Made by a program: the position numbers and the translations under genes. The notes beneath the pieces were generated by a model that saw only the letters and a program-made list of their open reading frames with translations, had not been told where the DNA came from and searched no databases. This document shows, in pieces, positions 25,291 through 34,414 of a stretch of 64,000 bases of DNA. How positions within the stretch are numbered: position 1 is the first letter of the stretch; the number at the start of each line of letters is the position of its first letter. This DNA comes from DASRBN01 sp035294305 (GTDB taxonomy: Bacteria; Chloroflexota; Ktedonobacteria; Ktedonobacterales; Ktedonobacteraceae), in the NCBI GenBank assembly GCA_035294305.1, contig DATGLD010000026.1:62001-126000 (forward strand), read 5' to 3'.

Positions 25291-26295
25291 TCACTTCCCC
25301 GCCGCGAAGAAAACGGTCCAGCTTCCCTCAGCCCACTCTGCCGTCAGCGAGTAGCAGCCCGCCGCGGGAAGATACACATTCGTATTCACTACTATCCATG
25401 ACTCGTCGCCGGTAGTATGGTGCGAAATTGTGGGATCCGAGGGATCTAACAGGAGCAGGGCCGTCACCCCCTCGCCGGAAGGGCTATCAAGGAAAAGTGG
25501 CGCGCTGTTATCAAGGCTGGCGCCCTGTAGCACAACCACATTCCTATAGTTGGACTGCAATAGCAGTGTGATCTGCTCGTACCAACCCAGACCCGGCCGA
25601 TTCGCTCGCTTGAGCTGCGTCAAAGCGGTACCATTTCCATCAAAGCCACTGATCCAGAGCGGAGGGCCGCCAACAGCAGTAGGCACGGGGGATACACCGG
25701 CGCTCAGCCCGGCGCTACGAGGACAGGATTGGGGAACCGGTCCCAGCGGTTCCTGAATGGGTATGACCTGAGATGAATAGATGCCCTGGTGCCAGGTAAA
25801 TCTGTTGGCAGGTGAGGAGCCGATGAATCTGCCGGAGCCGCTTATGGCAGGAGGGCCGTCAGACGTCAGCGCCGCATTGCTAGTGGTAGAAGGAGTCGAA
25901 GTTGATCCGGTAAACAGGCTCAAAGCCCTATTCCAGGCCGACGGCATACCCTCCAGCACCACCATGATTGCCAGTATCGCAACAAATACCGCTGTAATCA
26001 GTGACAAAGCGCGTCTCCGGCGTTTTTGCGATGAGAAACGAGTAGTCAGGGCCGTAAGGGGCATCGCTACTAGAGGAAGTCGCTGTTTTTCATCTCCTGG
26101 CAGATCGCTAATCTCCAATGCAAAATCGTCATTGCTCGCTCCCGGTTGCGCCAGGGGTTCATCACGCCTCCTGCGGGCCCTTCTTCGCCAGGCTGCAAAA
26201 TCGGCCAGCAGGGAGTCAATCTTGCCACCCGGGGGCAGATCGGTGAACTTCACATCGAAATCATCCAATTCATCGTTGTTCTCGAAATTATGCAT
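25291..26295 (-). CDS. Single-pass membrane protein, function unknown
   Basis: A 334-residue protein: acidic, Arg-rich cytoplasmic part 1-95, one TM helix at about 99-118 (LSLITAVFVAILAIMVVLEG), Ser/Thr linker, then an extracellular beta-rich domain of about 180 residues with few Cys and text such as WISGFDGNGTALTQL and TTGDESWIVVNTNVYLPAAG. ATG 26295 has GAGGAG upstream. It is the third gene of the moxR-DUF58 operon (10-base gap), where a secreted or membrane-bound partner is common. Family not recognised. Confidence 0.7.
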   Translation of the reverse strand: MHNFENNDELDDFDVKFTDLPPGGKIDSLLADFAAWRRRARRRRDEPLAQPGASNDDFALEISDLPGDEKQRLPLVAMPLTALTTRFSSQKRRRRALSLITAVFVAILAIMVVLEGMPSAWNRALSLFTGSTSTPSTTSNAALTSDGPPAISGSGRFIGSSPANRFTWHQGIYSSQVIPIQEPLGPVPQSCPRSAGLSAGVSPVPTAVGGPPLWISGFDGNGTALTQLKRANRPGLGWYEQITLLLQSNYRNVVVLQGASLDNSAPLFLDSPSGEGVTALLLLDPSDPTISHHTTGDESWIVVNTNVYLPAAGCYSLTAEWAEGSWTVFFAAGK

Positions 26296-26304
26296 CCAAA
26301 CTCC

Positions 26305-27726
26305 TCACAACCTGAAACCGGTAGGCAATGGTTGATGTATCACGGCAGTATCCTCCTCCACAGGCGTTGTACCCGCGGGTGGCCTGGTATATCCTGCCAC
26401 CAACTCTTGCCAGGTGTCTTCTCCTCCAAGGCGATAGACACTCACGCCCGCCAGTTTACGCGGTGCGGGACCATCACCCACAAAGAGTAATGTGACAGCA
26501 TGACCGGATTGTCTCACTCGTTCCAGCGTCTCCAACATAGACTCGCTGATGGTACCCGTTACTACAACCACTGTTGCGCCGGCGGGCAGCCGCGAGCGTT
26601 CAGTGCGAATCACGTCTTCGATGGCATTACCAAAATACGTCTGGATACGTGCCAGCGTCTCCATTATACGCTTTCTTTGCTCCTCGTTGCCCGCCGGCGG
26701 CAGGTGAATGCGCCGCCGCTTCAATTGCTCCGCGATAACCTCGTCAACCTTTTGTTCTCTTGCGGTCGCTCGCTGCCCACCTGCCGTTGCCGCCTCTATT
26801 GTGGCCAGCGCCTGCACTTCGGTAGCGGAAAGAGATGTAGATAGTTCCGGCATATACATAACCGTGTTCGCGTACAGACCGACCGCGTACCCGTGGTCGA
26901 GCGCCCAATCGGCTACCGAAGCGGCGGCGCAGATCGCCAGTTCCGTCAGTTCCGGGTGAAATCCATACCAGACATCCATCTGTGCCATGACGTTGAGGAA
27001 AAGCACCAGCGTATAGGTAGTAGTTGGCTGGTACACCTTGCTCTGTAACTTCATAGCTCGCGCCGTAGCTTTCCAATGCACGCGCCGCAGTTCGTCGCCA
27101 TAGGTGTAATCACGTACTCCAATCACACGCGAGGGATCTTCCAGAATCCGGCGGGGCGTCTGATAGTCTCCAAAGGGATAACGTGCTGGCAGCCCGAATC
27201 GTGTCAGCGGAACGACCAGCGGATAGACGAGCAGGTACTGGCGGTCACCCACGGTCTCTTCGCGGTGCTGAAATCCAAACACATCTCCGCTGCGTAGTGT
27301 TGCCGGCCCAAATGAATGCACGCCTCGCGCCGTACAGCGTACCGTGTAACGGCGGGTCACCTTTTCATACCAGCGCAGGCTGAAAAGATTTTCCAGCAAC
27401 GCCCTGTTAGTCGTTAAGCTGATACGCACGCGCGGGTCTGAAAAGGTCAGCGCGTGCGGAACACTATCTTCTACTTCCAACCATGGTAATGGCAGCAACT
27501 TGGCATTCTCAACCGAGAGCGAGAGTGTTATGTCCTCGCCAAACAGGACGCGCTGCTCGCTGAATCGACGTGTATATTGCAGGTTGCGCAGGCAATATTT
27601 GATCCAGATATCGGCCATGCCCACGACCAGCAGGCCCAACAGCCCGATCACCAGCAATAGAGGCTGGCGCAGCAGAAAGCTGAGCAAGAAGATGAGCAGG
27701 GATATATAATACCATTGTTTGCTCAT
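26305..27726 (-). CDS. DUF58 domain protein
   Basis: A 473-residue membrane-anchored protein of the DUF58 family, partner of MoxR AAA ATPases. Two TM helices near the N-terminus (about 5-40), a beta-rich segment, then the DUF58 core VIGVRDYTYGDELRRVHWKA at about 198-217, followed by a von Willebrand A-like region (YTLVLFLNVMAQMDV). Its ATG overlaps the stop of moxR (ATGA). Family members help assemble or activate envelope protein complexes; the direct target is unknown. Confidence 0.9.
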   Translation of the reverse strand: MSKQWYYISLLIFLLSFLLRQPLLLVIGLLGLLVVGMADIWIKYCLRNLQYTRRFSEQRVLFGEDITLSLSVENAKLLPLPWLEVEDSVPHALTFSDPRVRISLTTNRALLENLFSLRWYEKVTRRYTVRCTARGVHSFGPATLRSGDVFGFQHREETVGDRQYLLVYPLVVPLTRFGLPARYPFGDYQTPRRILEDPSRVIGVRDYTYGDELRRVHWKATARAMKLQSKVYQPTTTYTLVLFLNVMAQMDVWYGFHPELTELAICAAASVADWALDHGYAVGLYANTVMYMPELSTSLSATEVQALATIEAATAGGQRATAREQKVDEVIAEQLKRRRIHLPPAGNEEQRKRIMETLARIQTYFGNAIEDVIRTERSRLPAGATVVVVTGTISESMLETLERVRQSGHAVTLLFVGDGPAPRKLAGVSVYRLGGEDTWQELVAGYTRPPAGTTPVEEDTAVIHQPLPTGFRL

Positions 27727-28685
27727 GATTCTACCGGCACCGACACGCTATGCAGCACTTCATCGATGATCTGTTCCATCACGCGCCCATGCAGCCGCGT
27801 CTGACTGGTGGCGATCATGCGGTGAGCAAGTACGGGACGCGCAACGTTTTTCACATCATCAGGAATGACGTAAGAACGCCCATGTATGGCGGCATAGGCC
27901 TGTGATGTTCGATACAAAGCCAGCGTTCCGCGCGGGCTGACGCCTAATTCAACGCCGTTGTGGGAGCGCGTCGCTCTGACCAGTTCGACGATATAGCTTT
28001 CGATTTCTGGCTCGACGCGCACCCGGCGGATCATTGCCTGCAATGCCTGCAAGCTCTCACCAGCAAGGACAGGTCGCAATTCAGCTAATGGCTGTTCCTC
28101 TTTGAACCGCTGCAAAATCAGGCGTTCTTCCGTTCGACTGGGATAATCCAGGCGTAGACGCATCAAAAAGCGATCTAGCTGGGCTTCGGGCAAGGGGAAG
28201 GTGCCTTCGAGTTCGATGGGATTCTGCGTGGCAATCACAATGAAAGGGCGCGGCAAGAGCATTGTCTCGCGCTCGACGCTGATCTGGCGTTCCTCCATTG
28301 CTTCCAGCAGAGCTGATTGGGTGCGCGGCGTGGCGCGATTGATCTCATCGGCCAGCACGACCTGTGAGAGCAGCGGGCCCGGGCGAAATTCAAATTCTCC
28401 CTTTTTCTGATTGAAGAAAGTAATGCCGGTGATGTCCGAGGGGAGAAGATCAGGAGTAAACTGAATACGTTGAAAAGAGCACCCCAGCGATTTAGCCAGC
28501 GATTTAGCCAGCGTTGTTTTGCCGATGCCGGGCACATCTTCAAAAAGAACATGCCCCTCGCATAGCAAAGCAACCATCAGCAGGTCGATGACCATCTCTT
28601 TGCCTACGATGACACGGCTGACATTTTGCCTGACGGAGCGAACAGCCTCCTGCACCTGGCGGATTTCATCCGTTGTCTGTGTCAT
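27723..28685 (-). CDS. MoxR-family AAA+ ATPase
   Basis: Chaperone-like AAA ATPase, 320 residues. Walker A PGIGKTTLAKSLAKSLG at about 52-68, Walker B VVLADEINRATPRTQSALLE, sensor 1 ATQNPIELEGTFPLPEAQLD with the arginine-finger region DRFLMRL, and sensor 2 near VSPRGTLAL. First gene of a tightly overlapped operon with DUF58 and a membrane protein. A 9-base direct duplication (AGCGATTTA around 28489-28508) encodes a repeated LAKSL. Confidence 0.93.
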   Translation of the reverse strand: MTQTTDEIRQVQEAVRSVRQNVSRVIVGKEMVIDLLMVALLCEGHVLFEDVPGIGKTTLAKSLAKSLGCSFQRIQFTPDLLPSDITGITFFNQKKGEFEFRPGPLLSQVVLADEINRATPRTQSALLEAMEERQISVERETMLLPRPFIVIATQNPIELEGTFPLPEAQLDRFLMRLRLDYPSRTEERLILQRFKEEQPLAELRPVLAGESLQALQAMIRRVRVEPEIESYIVELVRATRSHNGVELGVSPRGTLALYRTSQAYAAIHGRSYVIPDDVKNVARPVLAHRMIATSQTRLHGRVMEQIIDEVLHSVSVPVES

Positions 28686-28825
28686 AAAAAACCAAGCCCT
28701 TTAGTTATCCGGCACCCAACTCCAGGCGGCGCAAGTACTTCCGCCCCGGCTCTAGTGGTATTGTATTGAATTATACGCACATCGTCAACAATATTTCACG
28801 TATCTAGCATTGCTGTTGCCATGCA

Positions 28826-29683
28826 TCAAGCGCCCCGCGATACTACTATGACTGTAACGGGGGTGGAGCGTACTACCTGGCCATTCGGACCTATAGCGAC
28901 TGCGACAACGGTGGCGATGCTATTTTTACCGCGGAGAAAAATCCCTACATACCATGGAAGAGTTGCATTCCCGTTGTTATCAGTCTGGACCGTCATACTT
29001 GTATAAGGAGAAGAAGGTGGATTATAGGTGACGTGTATTCTCACGCTCACTCCTCCTTGACTCGCGGAGACGCCCACCTCTACTAAACTGAAGTTATTCA
29101 CGCGATTGGGAATATTCGTGATCGTCACCGTCAATGGCCCTCCAGGGCCTGGGCTGGGTGGAGGCGTTGGGCTGGGAGTCTGCTGGAGCACAGGTGTTTT
29201 CTGCGCTGGCGGCTGGCTGCTCTGCGTGCTTCCATTAGCTCCTCCAGGAGTGGGAAACACAGGGTGCAAATCGACCGTTCCTGTAGGGGATGCGCCACCT
29301 GCTGGATTCTCAGAGAGCGAATAATTGCCTGGCACGCCGGCATTGCCGAAAAAGGTGATGCCGGCCAGTGATACAAAAAAGATCGCCGCGACCAGCACAA
29401 ATGCGATAGCTATAATGAACGCCTTATATGCCGGATCCTTGTGCCAGAAATAACCGAGCTTTTTTAGCGGGCCGCCCCTAGGAACGGGTTTAGCTGCGGG
29501 ACGAACAAGATGTTCAGGGCGTATCTTTGCCGGATATTTCCCGCTGGAAGCCAAACCGGCATATTTATTACCAGGCATAGGATATTCTGAATCAGGTGGC
29601 GCAGGTAAAACAAGTGGCGGCTGAGCCCCTACAGGCGGTCTACCTCCCGGTTCTTCCGCTTGATTACCTGGGTGCTGCATCAT
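28826..29683 (-). CDS. Pro-rich single-pass membrane protein with Ig-like tail
   Basis: 285 residues from ATG 29683 (AGGAGC 7 bases upstream; the longer frame from 29773 has no ribosome site). Residues 1-90 are Pro- and Lys-rich cytoplasmic sequence, one TM helix at about 103-128 (AFIIAIAFVLVAAIFFVSLA), a Pro/Ser/Thr/Gln spacer, and a C-terminal domain of about 100 residues with alternating hydrophobics ending GQVVRSTPVTVIVVS, resembling a bacterial Ig-like fold. Probably surface exposed. Family and partner unknown. Confidence 0.7.
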   Translation of the reverse strand: MMQHPGNQAEEPGGRPPVGAQPPLVLPAPPDSEYPMPGNKYAGLASSGKYPAKIRPEHLVRPAAKPVPRGGPLKKLGYFWHKDPAYKAFIIAIAFVLVAAIFFVSLAGITFFGNAGVPGNYSLSENPAGGASPTGTVDLHPVFPTPGGANGSTQSSQPPAQKTPVLQQTPSPTPPPSPGPGGPLTVTITNIPNRVNNFSLVEVGVSASQGGVSVRIHVTYNPPSSPYTSMTVQTDNNGNATLPWYVGIFLRGKNSIATVVAVAIGPNGQVVRSTPVTVIVVSRGA

Positions 29684-29846
29684 CGCATCTGCTCCTAATA
29701 GGTTCTCCGTCCTTTGGGTGGAGCGTAGGGACCAGATCACACCTGGACTGGAGATCCTTCTGTCTATAACCAAGTAACTTCTAATAATACAGAGTATACT
29801 TCATCTTCAATCTTATGTACAGTTATATGGGCCAGAAGTCAGACCC

Positions 29847-29876
29847 CACCGAGGGCGACCACCCCTACAACCCTCG
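29847..29876. repeat. Family C palindromic repeat
   Basis: CGAGGGCGACCACCCC up to ACCCTCG: CGAGGG and CCCTCG arms close a short loop, just downstream of the GT9 stop codon, where it may act as a terminator. Confidence 0.5.
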
Positions 29877-30854
29877 CTAAAACGCTTCAATTGCCTCCAT
29901 TACTGTATCTGCCGCGATACGCTCCAAGGGCCTTTCCTGAATAACTTTGACGATTGGCCCAACCGGGCGCCAGATTCCGGGATCGCTCGGGCCAAAGAGC
30001 GCAATGGTCGGCACGCCGAGTAGCGCCGCCAGGTGCGTAATTCCAGAATCGTTGCCCAGGTAGCACCGGCAGGCCTGCAAGTAGCTTGCCACCTCCAATA
30101 ATGGCCGGTTGGCAAGCACCCGTAATAGTTCTGGCTCTGGAGCTGGAGCAATCAGCTCCAATATGCTTTCCAATCGTCGCTCATCCGCCGGCCCCGCAAG
30201 CAGCAGCACGGGACGATCTTGCTGCCACAAGCGTTCAATCACCTCAACGAAGCTCTGGACCGGCCAGCACTTTGCCGCACCCCCACTTCCAGGATGAATG
30301 GCAACCTGATTATCCAGCGAAGGCCGGTGAATCGGCGCTCCCCCCCATAAATCGGCCCCCACAGGCATCCCCGCGCCGAAGCCACGTAGGGGCCGATTTA
30401 TCGCGCCCAGCGCCGATTGATCGGCCCCCTCCCGCCCGACCGGTATCCCCACTGTCCCTGCCAGGTACTCTACGATATGCACACTCATGCTCTCCGGTGG
30501 CCGTCCTGGGGCAATGATCACCCGTCTGGCGCCGGCCTCGCGCACATTTCTTGCAACGATGCCATCGGGATCGCGCAGCCAGCAAATAGCCAGGTCGGTT
30601 TGAGCCAGCAAGTCATGCACAGCAGTCGAACCAATACCTTCACCGGCAAAGAGTTCGCTCCAACGTATATCCTGGTAGTCAAATATCACATCCGCGACCC
30701 CCCATGCCCGCGCCAATGGCAGCACAGCGACATTGCTCACCAGCGTAATGTGAGGATTGAAATGTTCTTCCCTTAACGCCTGCAAAACGGGGAAAGCCAG
30801 CAGCGCGTCACCAATGGCGCCGGGACGGATAACGAGGATACGAGTCTGTTTCAT
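29877..30854 (-). CDS. Glycosyltransferase family 9 (heptosyltransferase-like)
   Basis: A 325-residue GT-B enzyme using ADP-heptose-type or related donors. ILVIRPGAIGDALLAFPVLQ near the N-terminus, VAIHPGSGGAAKCWPV at about 188-203, and the C-terminal YLGNDSGITHLAALLGVPTIALFGPSDP are standard. ATG 30854 overlaps the stop of the upstream membrane-protein gene (ATGA); the longer frame is not used. Residues about 138-178, between VGIPVGREG and DNQVAIHPG, are encoded by four family A palindromic units inserted in frame (30322-30429), a stretch absent from the normal fold at this inter-domain linker. The enzyme may still work. Confidence 0.88.
   Translation of the reverse strand: MKQTRILVIRPGAIGDALLAFPVLQALREEHFNPHITLVSNVAVLPLARAWGVADVIFDYQDIRWSELFAGEGIGSTAVHDLLAQTDLAICWLRDPDGIVARNVREAGARRVIIAPGRPPESMSVHIVEYLAGTVGIPVGREGADQSALGAINRPLRGFGAGMPVGADLWGGAPIHRPSLDNQVAIHPGSGGAAKCWPVQSFVEVIERLWQQDRPVLLLAGPADERRLESILELIAPAPEPELLRVLANRPLLEVASYLQACRCYLGNDSGITHLAALLGVPTIALFGPSDPGIWRPVGPIVKVIQERPLERIAADTVMEAIEAF
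30322..30429. repeat. Family A palindrome cluster inside the GT9 gene
   Basis: Units GGCCGGTGAATCGGCGC (30322-30338), ATAAATCGGCCCCCAC (about 30347-30362), GTAGGGGCCGATTTATCGCG (30386-30405) and GCGCCGATTGATCGGCCCCC (30410-30429). Open in the gene's frame throughout. Confidence 0.75.
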
Positions 30855-31276
30855 TTGCGTGCAAGTGCCAGCAATTCTATCACAACCACGATGCCCAGGC
30901 TCACGATTGCTGTAAAGATGCTCCAGCTGTGCCAGGCGCGCAATGCCAGGTTGAAGACGACCCACAATGCCAGCAGCGCCCCCTGTCGCAGCGCGTGTCG
31001 CACCGTCGCGCGATAGAGGCGTGAGGAGAGGAAACGCAGGCTAATGACATACGCGAGAGGCGCTAAGGTACTGGTAAGCGCAACATAGAGGAGAACGAAC
31101 ACGGTGACAAAAGCCGTTGTCGTCCGTGGAGGCACAAAGCGCGTGAAAAGCAACAGTCCAATCCAGGCCAGGGGCGCAATAATCACCAGCGTATAAAGCG
31201 CGGCGCGCCTGCTCACGCGACGCCTGGTGCGGCGAACTTTCTGTGGTTGTGTGCGTACCTGATCAACCGGTTTCAT
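30851..31276 (-). CDS. Small four-TM membrane protein
   Basis: 141 residues: a very basic N-terminus (about 25 residues with 10 Arg/Lys), then four hydrophobic helices (27-46, 54-80, 95-110, 117-137). No catalytic motif is visible and the family is not recognised. The ATG is 4 bases after the herA stop and the TGA overlaps the GT9 start, so it is in the middle of the operon. Positive-inside placement puts the N-terminus in the cytoplasm. Confidence 0.7.
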   Translation of the reverse strand: MKPVDQVRTQPQKVRRTRRRVSRRAALYTLVIIAPLAWIGLLLFTRFVPPRTTTAFVTVFVLLYVALTSTLAPLAYVISLRFLSSRLYRATVRHALRQGALLALWVVFNLALRAWHSWSIFTAIVSLGIVVVIELLALARK

Positions 31277-31279
31277 CTA

Positions 31280-33124
31280 TTACCTGAACAAATTAAAGCC
31301 CTGATTGCCGTTCAATGGGGCCTCACTGCGGCGGCGACTTTGCTGGGCCTCGGAACTGAAGTACTGCTGCCACATATCGGGCGCATCCTTGCTTTCGCCG
31401 CCGTGCTTTGTGATGCGCTGCCCCACGCGGCAGATCACCGGCGTATTGACCGCTGCGCCCGCGATAATGACCTGGCCCTTGGAAAGCGCGGGCAGGTTGT
31501 CCAGCAGGTCGCGTCCAACGCCCTCGATGGCGGCGGCGACGCTCTTCTGGTCGATCTCGTTCACGATGCGCATAATGCACTGCGTTTGGCACTGACTCAG
31601 CACATCAGCATCGAGTTTGCCCGGTCGCTGGCTAATTAAACCCACGCCGATGCCAAATTTGCGGCCCTCCGCCAGCACCTGCTTGAGAATCGAGGTCGAA
31701 ACGACCTCGGTTCCCCCTGGAGCAAAATGATGCGCCTCTTCTAAGAGAACAAAGACCGGATAAGGCAGGTAAGATTCGCCCGAATATACTTTCCCGCGCT
31801 CGGTATCCATACGCGCCTTATATAAGCGGCGCAGCAGCGTGGCGACGATCACCTGCTGGTCGCGCTCGTCGATTTCATTGAGTTGTAAGACGGTGCATTG
31901 CCCCGGCTTGAAGATTTCCTGCAAATCCAGGTGCTGCGTATCATCGAAGGTGAAGCTGTTGACGAAACGCTGCTCGATGCGCCAGGTCAGGGCGTGTACC
32001 GTACTGGAGTCGTCCGCGCCCTCGCTATCCTCGTCGCCTTTTTGTTTGGAGACGGCCTTGATAGCGTTCTTCAGGTCGTTCGCGCTCCATGGTGTGCCTT
32101 TCTTGTCATCTCTCACCTTGCGCAGCGCCCGGTTGAGCAGGTATTGCTGCTTTTCCGTCATTTCAGTCAGCAGGTGGCGCATATCGCCCATATCCAGCGT
32201 CGAGATGCGCACTTTCACCTGTTCGGGCTTGTAGACCTTCACCTCGGCTCTGTAACTGGCACCTCTAGGACGCGCGGGGGCTGATAAATCGGCGCTGGGC
32301 GGATATGCCTGTCCCCCAGACAGGACTGCCCGGCCCCTACGGGCGTCGTCAGAAGCGTTTGATCGATCATGATAAGTACCATCGTATTGTTCGGCAAATT
32401 GGGGGAAGTTGGCAATTTGATCCAGGGTGCCATATTCGCCGTGAGGATCGATAATTAGGACGCAGGCCTTGTTATGCGGCTGCATCAACTCCTCGATAAT
32501 TACGCTGGCGAGATAGCTTTTGCCCGCGCCGGTGCTGGCGATGATGGCGAGGTGCGTGCTGACAAGGTCTTTGACGGAGAGGACAATCGGCACGGCCCCA
32601 GGCGCGCGTGTCAGCAGCGAGCCGATGGTCGCGGACCCCGGCTGTCCCGTGCGCTTGCGGCTCAGGATGTTTGCCAGCATCTCGTCGTCGGCCAGAAAAA
32701 TCTGCTTGCCCGACTGTGGTGGAATCCAGGGATTGATGAAGGAGGCGGTTGGCGCATCATAATAGCCCATAATGGCGACGTGCAGTTCGAACAGTTCGTT
32801 GGCGCGCGCATCGTAACCGACCATGGCCGCGACATCCGAGGGCGGTATTTCCGGCTCGGCCAGGAACGTATCCGGGTACAACTGCAAGGGCAGGCGGCGG
32901 ATAATGCGCCCCAGCACCCTGCGGGATGATACGCTTCTCGTCGCTCCGTTCTGGGCCTGTCCCTCGCTTACCGGCGAGTCGAGTTCATAATACACATACT
33001 CGCCATTTTTCAGCACCTGGTCATCATCGCGCGAGACAAACGTGTATTCGTGCGCGTTTTCGCCCGGCCCTTTCGTAATGCCGACGGGCTTGAAATGCGT
33101 GCGGCCATCTGTTGCGTTCAACAT
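31280..33124 (-). CDS. HerA-like ATPase (HAS-barrel plus FtsK/VirB4-type motor)
   Basis: Hexameric DNA-pumping ATPase of the HerA family, 614 residues. N-terminal HAS-barrel, Walker A ASTGAGKSYLASVIIEEL at about 193-210, Walker B FVLLEEAHHFAP at about 455-466, sensor-type SQCQTQCIMRI and an arginine-finger region near the end. HerA normally works with the NurA nuclease in end resection or in defence systems; no NurA is encoded here. The upstream gene instead encodes another HAS-barrel protein. Residues about 260-288 (ASDDARRGR to PARPRGASY) come from an in-frame palindromic repeat at 32262-32350, between HerA core segments. Confidence 0.9.
   Translation of the reverse strand: MLNATDGRTHFKPVGITKGPGENAHEYTFVSRDDDQVLKNGEYVYYELDSPVSEGQAQNGATRSVSSRRVLGRIIRRLPLQLYPDTFLAEPEIPPSDVAAMVGYDARANELFELHVAIMGYYDAPTASFINPWIPPQSGKQIFLADDEMLANILSRKRTGQPGSATIGSLLTRAPGAVPIVLSVKDLVSTHLAIIASTGAGKSYLASVIIEELMQPHNKACVLIIDPHGEYGTLDQIANFPQFAEQYDGTYHDRSNASDDARRGRAVLSGGQAYPPSADLSAPARPRGASYRAEVKVYKPEQVKVRISTLDMGDMRHLLTEMTEKQQYLLNRALRKVRDDKKGTPWSANDLKNAIKAVSKQKGDEDSEGADDSSTVHALTWRIEQRFVNSFTFDDTQHLDLQEIFKPGQCTVLQLNEIDERDQQVIVATLLRRLYKARMDTERGKVYSGESYLPYPVFVLLEEAHHFAPGGTEVVSTSILKQVLAEGRKFGIGVGLISQRPGKLDADVLSQCQTQCIMRIVNEIDQKSVAAAIEGVGRDLLDNLPALSKGQVIIAGAAVNTPVICRVGQRITKHGGESKDAPDMWQQYFSSEAQQSRRRSEAPLNGNQGFNLFR
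32262..32350. repeat. Palindromic repeat insert inside herA
   Basis: Contains a family A half (GGGGGCTGATAAATCGGCGC, 32276-32295), a hairpin CCTGTCCCCCAGACAGG (32308-32324) and GGCCCCTACGGGC (32332-32344). The frame is open across it. Confidence 0.65.
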
Positions 33125-33149
33125 AAATACATACCTCCATCACTCAGCT

Positions 33150-33863
33150 TCACCCCGTCGTCTCCACCTTCAGCCGCCAGGCAAAATTACGTTTGACAAT
33201 CGAGAGCAGCGAGAGGTTCTGGGGAAATAAACGTTCCAGCTGGTCGATAATCTGCAATGTGACCATCGGCAACAGGCTACTGCGCTGGGCGATAATGTGC
33301 GGCAGGTAGCCCATGTGCAAATACGGCCCTTTCCTGCTGGATTCGGGATCGCTGAAGTAGTGGAAGACACATACCTCATCGTCGGTCATCGTCTCCACCA
33401 CGCTGCCCAGTTCCAGCGCCAGCAGCGGCACCCCATGCCTGACCGAGAGGACTTCCGCTTTGCCAGTCGAATTCGCGCGTTGCTCGATCATGCCCAGCAC
33501 CATGATGTAGATGATAACGGCTTTCTCAGAAATATAATCGGGCGAGAACAGTTCGACCTGCGTCTCGTTAGAGAGCCGCGGCCCCAACGAACCGAACGCG
33601 GGATTGACCAGAATGGTGTCATAAATTACGCCCACGGCATACTTCTGGCTTTCAGCGTGGTTATTGGCCGGGAATTGTAGGGACTGTGCCTGGCGCCTGT
33701 CCTCGCCAGCCTCTTCCGGCTGTTCGGAGCGGATGGCCACACGCACGAAGCGTCCAAAGGCGTAGTCCGCCGGGTCCGGTTGCTGATCGCATTCAAGCGG
33801 CCCATAAATCTGGCAGACATAATTGATGTGTGAATCCGATTTGACGATCTTGCCGATGTTCAT
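33150..33863 (-). CDS. HAS-barrel protein, probable HerA partner
   Basis: A 237-residue protein lying 25 bases upstream of herA in the same operon. Residues 1-45 (IGKIVKSDSHINYVCQIYG, then AFGRFVRVAI) resemble the HAS barrel that HerA itself uses; the rest is mixed alpha/beta (SDYISEKAVIIYIMVLGMIE-like core) without a recognised nuclease motif. Residues about 46-74 are encoded around a family B repeat at 33675-33704 inserted in frame. I infer a HerA-associated regulator or adaptor; a NurA-type active site was looked for and not seen. Confidence 0.65.
   Translation of the reverse strand: MNIGKIVKSDSHINYVCQIYGPLECDQQPDPADYAFGRFVRVAIRSEQPEEAGEDRRQAQSLQFPANNHAESQKYAVGVIYDTILVNPAFGSLGPRLSNETQVELFSPDYISEKAVIIYIMVLGMIEQRANSTGKAEVLSVRHGVPLLALELGSVVETMTDDEVCVFHYFSDPESSRKGPYLHMGYLPHIIAQRSSLLPMVTLQIIDQLERLFPQNLSLLSIVKRNFAWRLKVETTG
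33675..33704. repeat. Family B repeat inside the HAS-barrel gene
   Basis: TTGTAGGGACTGTGCCTGGC followed by GCCTGTCCTC, the same unit as 20548-20574 and 57248-57274, here translated as part of EDRRQAQSLQF. Confidence 0.7.
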
Positions 33864-33892
33864 CTCTCTGCTCCCGTCCCTCCGCAGGCAAA

Positions 33893-34393
33893 TTAGAACA
33901 GGTTTCCGTTTCCGGCATTATAACATAGGAGGGGAGGGTAGAAGCAAGCCCTGTGAAGAGGATGAAAGTAAGCCAGTAGGGAGTACATCTCTGGATGGAA
34001 CAGGCTTACCAGCAGAACCGAGGGCAGCGTGAGCCTGGTCTTCAGAGTTTCTGTCAAAGGTGCGATCAGGCAATCACCGGCCATACTAAGGGAATGCTCC
34101 TCAAAGTCCACCTCTAGCTCATCTACCAGTTCGCGCACGAATGGATGTGAGGTTAGAATCATACCAGGACTACATAGTATCAACTGTTCATCACCTTTTA
34201 AACAGAGGATATGTTGATCGGGTGCGCCAGCGACCGCTATATCGAACTTGATCTCTTCCCACAGGCGCGACGTTCGTAATCGTATGAAGACTGCATGAGC
34301 AATGGCCTTGGGCGTCTCCCAGGGCGCGCTTAATGCTGCCCTTATTTCAGGCCAGACATCGCATACAAGAGCCAGGATACGATGAGATGTCAT
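33893..34393 (-). CDS. Hypothetical protein
   Basis: A 166-residue protein starting at ATG 34393, just downstream of the radical SAM gene (21-base gap) on the same strand, so probably co-transcribed. Sequence is globular: WPEIRAALSAPWETPKAI, FDIAVAGAPDQHILCLKG, VDELEVDFEEHSL. No family recognised and no membrane helix; the last 15 residues look like read-through sequence. It may assist the radical SAM enzyme, but only position suggests this. Confidence 0.55.
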   Translation of the reverse strand: MTSHRILALVCDVWPEIRAALSAPWETPKAIAHAVFIRLRTSRLWEEIKFDIAVAGAPDQHILCLKGDEQLILCSPGMILTSHPFVRELVDELEVDFEEHSLSMAGDCLIAPLTETLKTRLTLPSVLLVSLFHPEMYSLLAYFHPLHRACFYPPLLCYNAGNGNLF

Positions 34394-34414
34394 AGACCCC
34401 TCTTTCTGAGCTAG

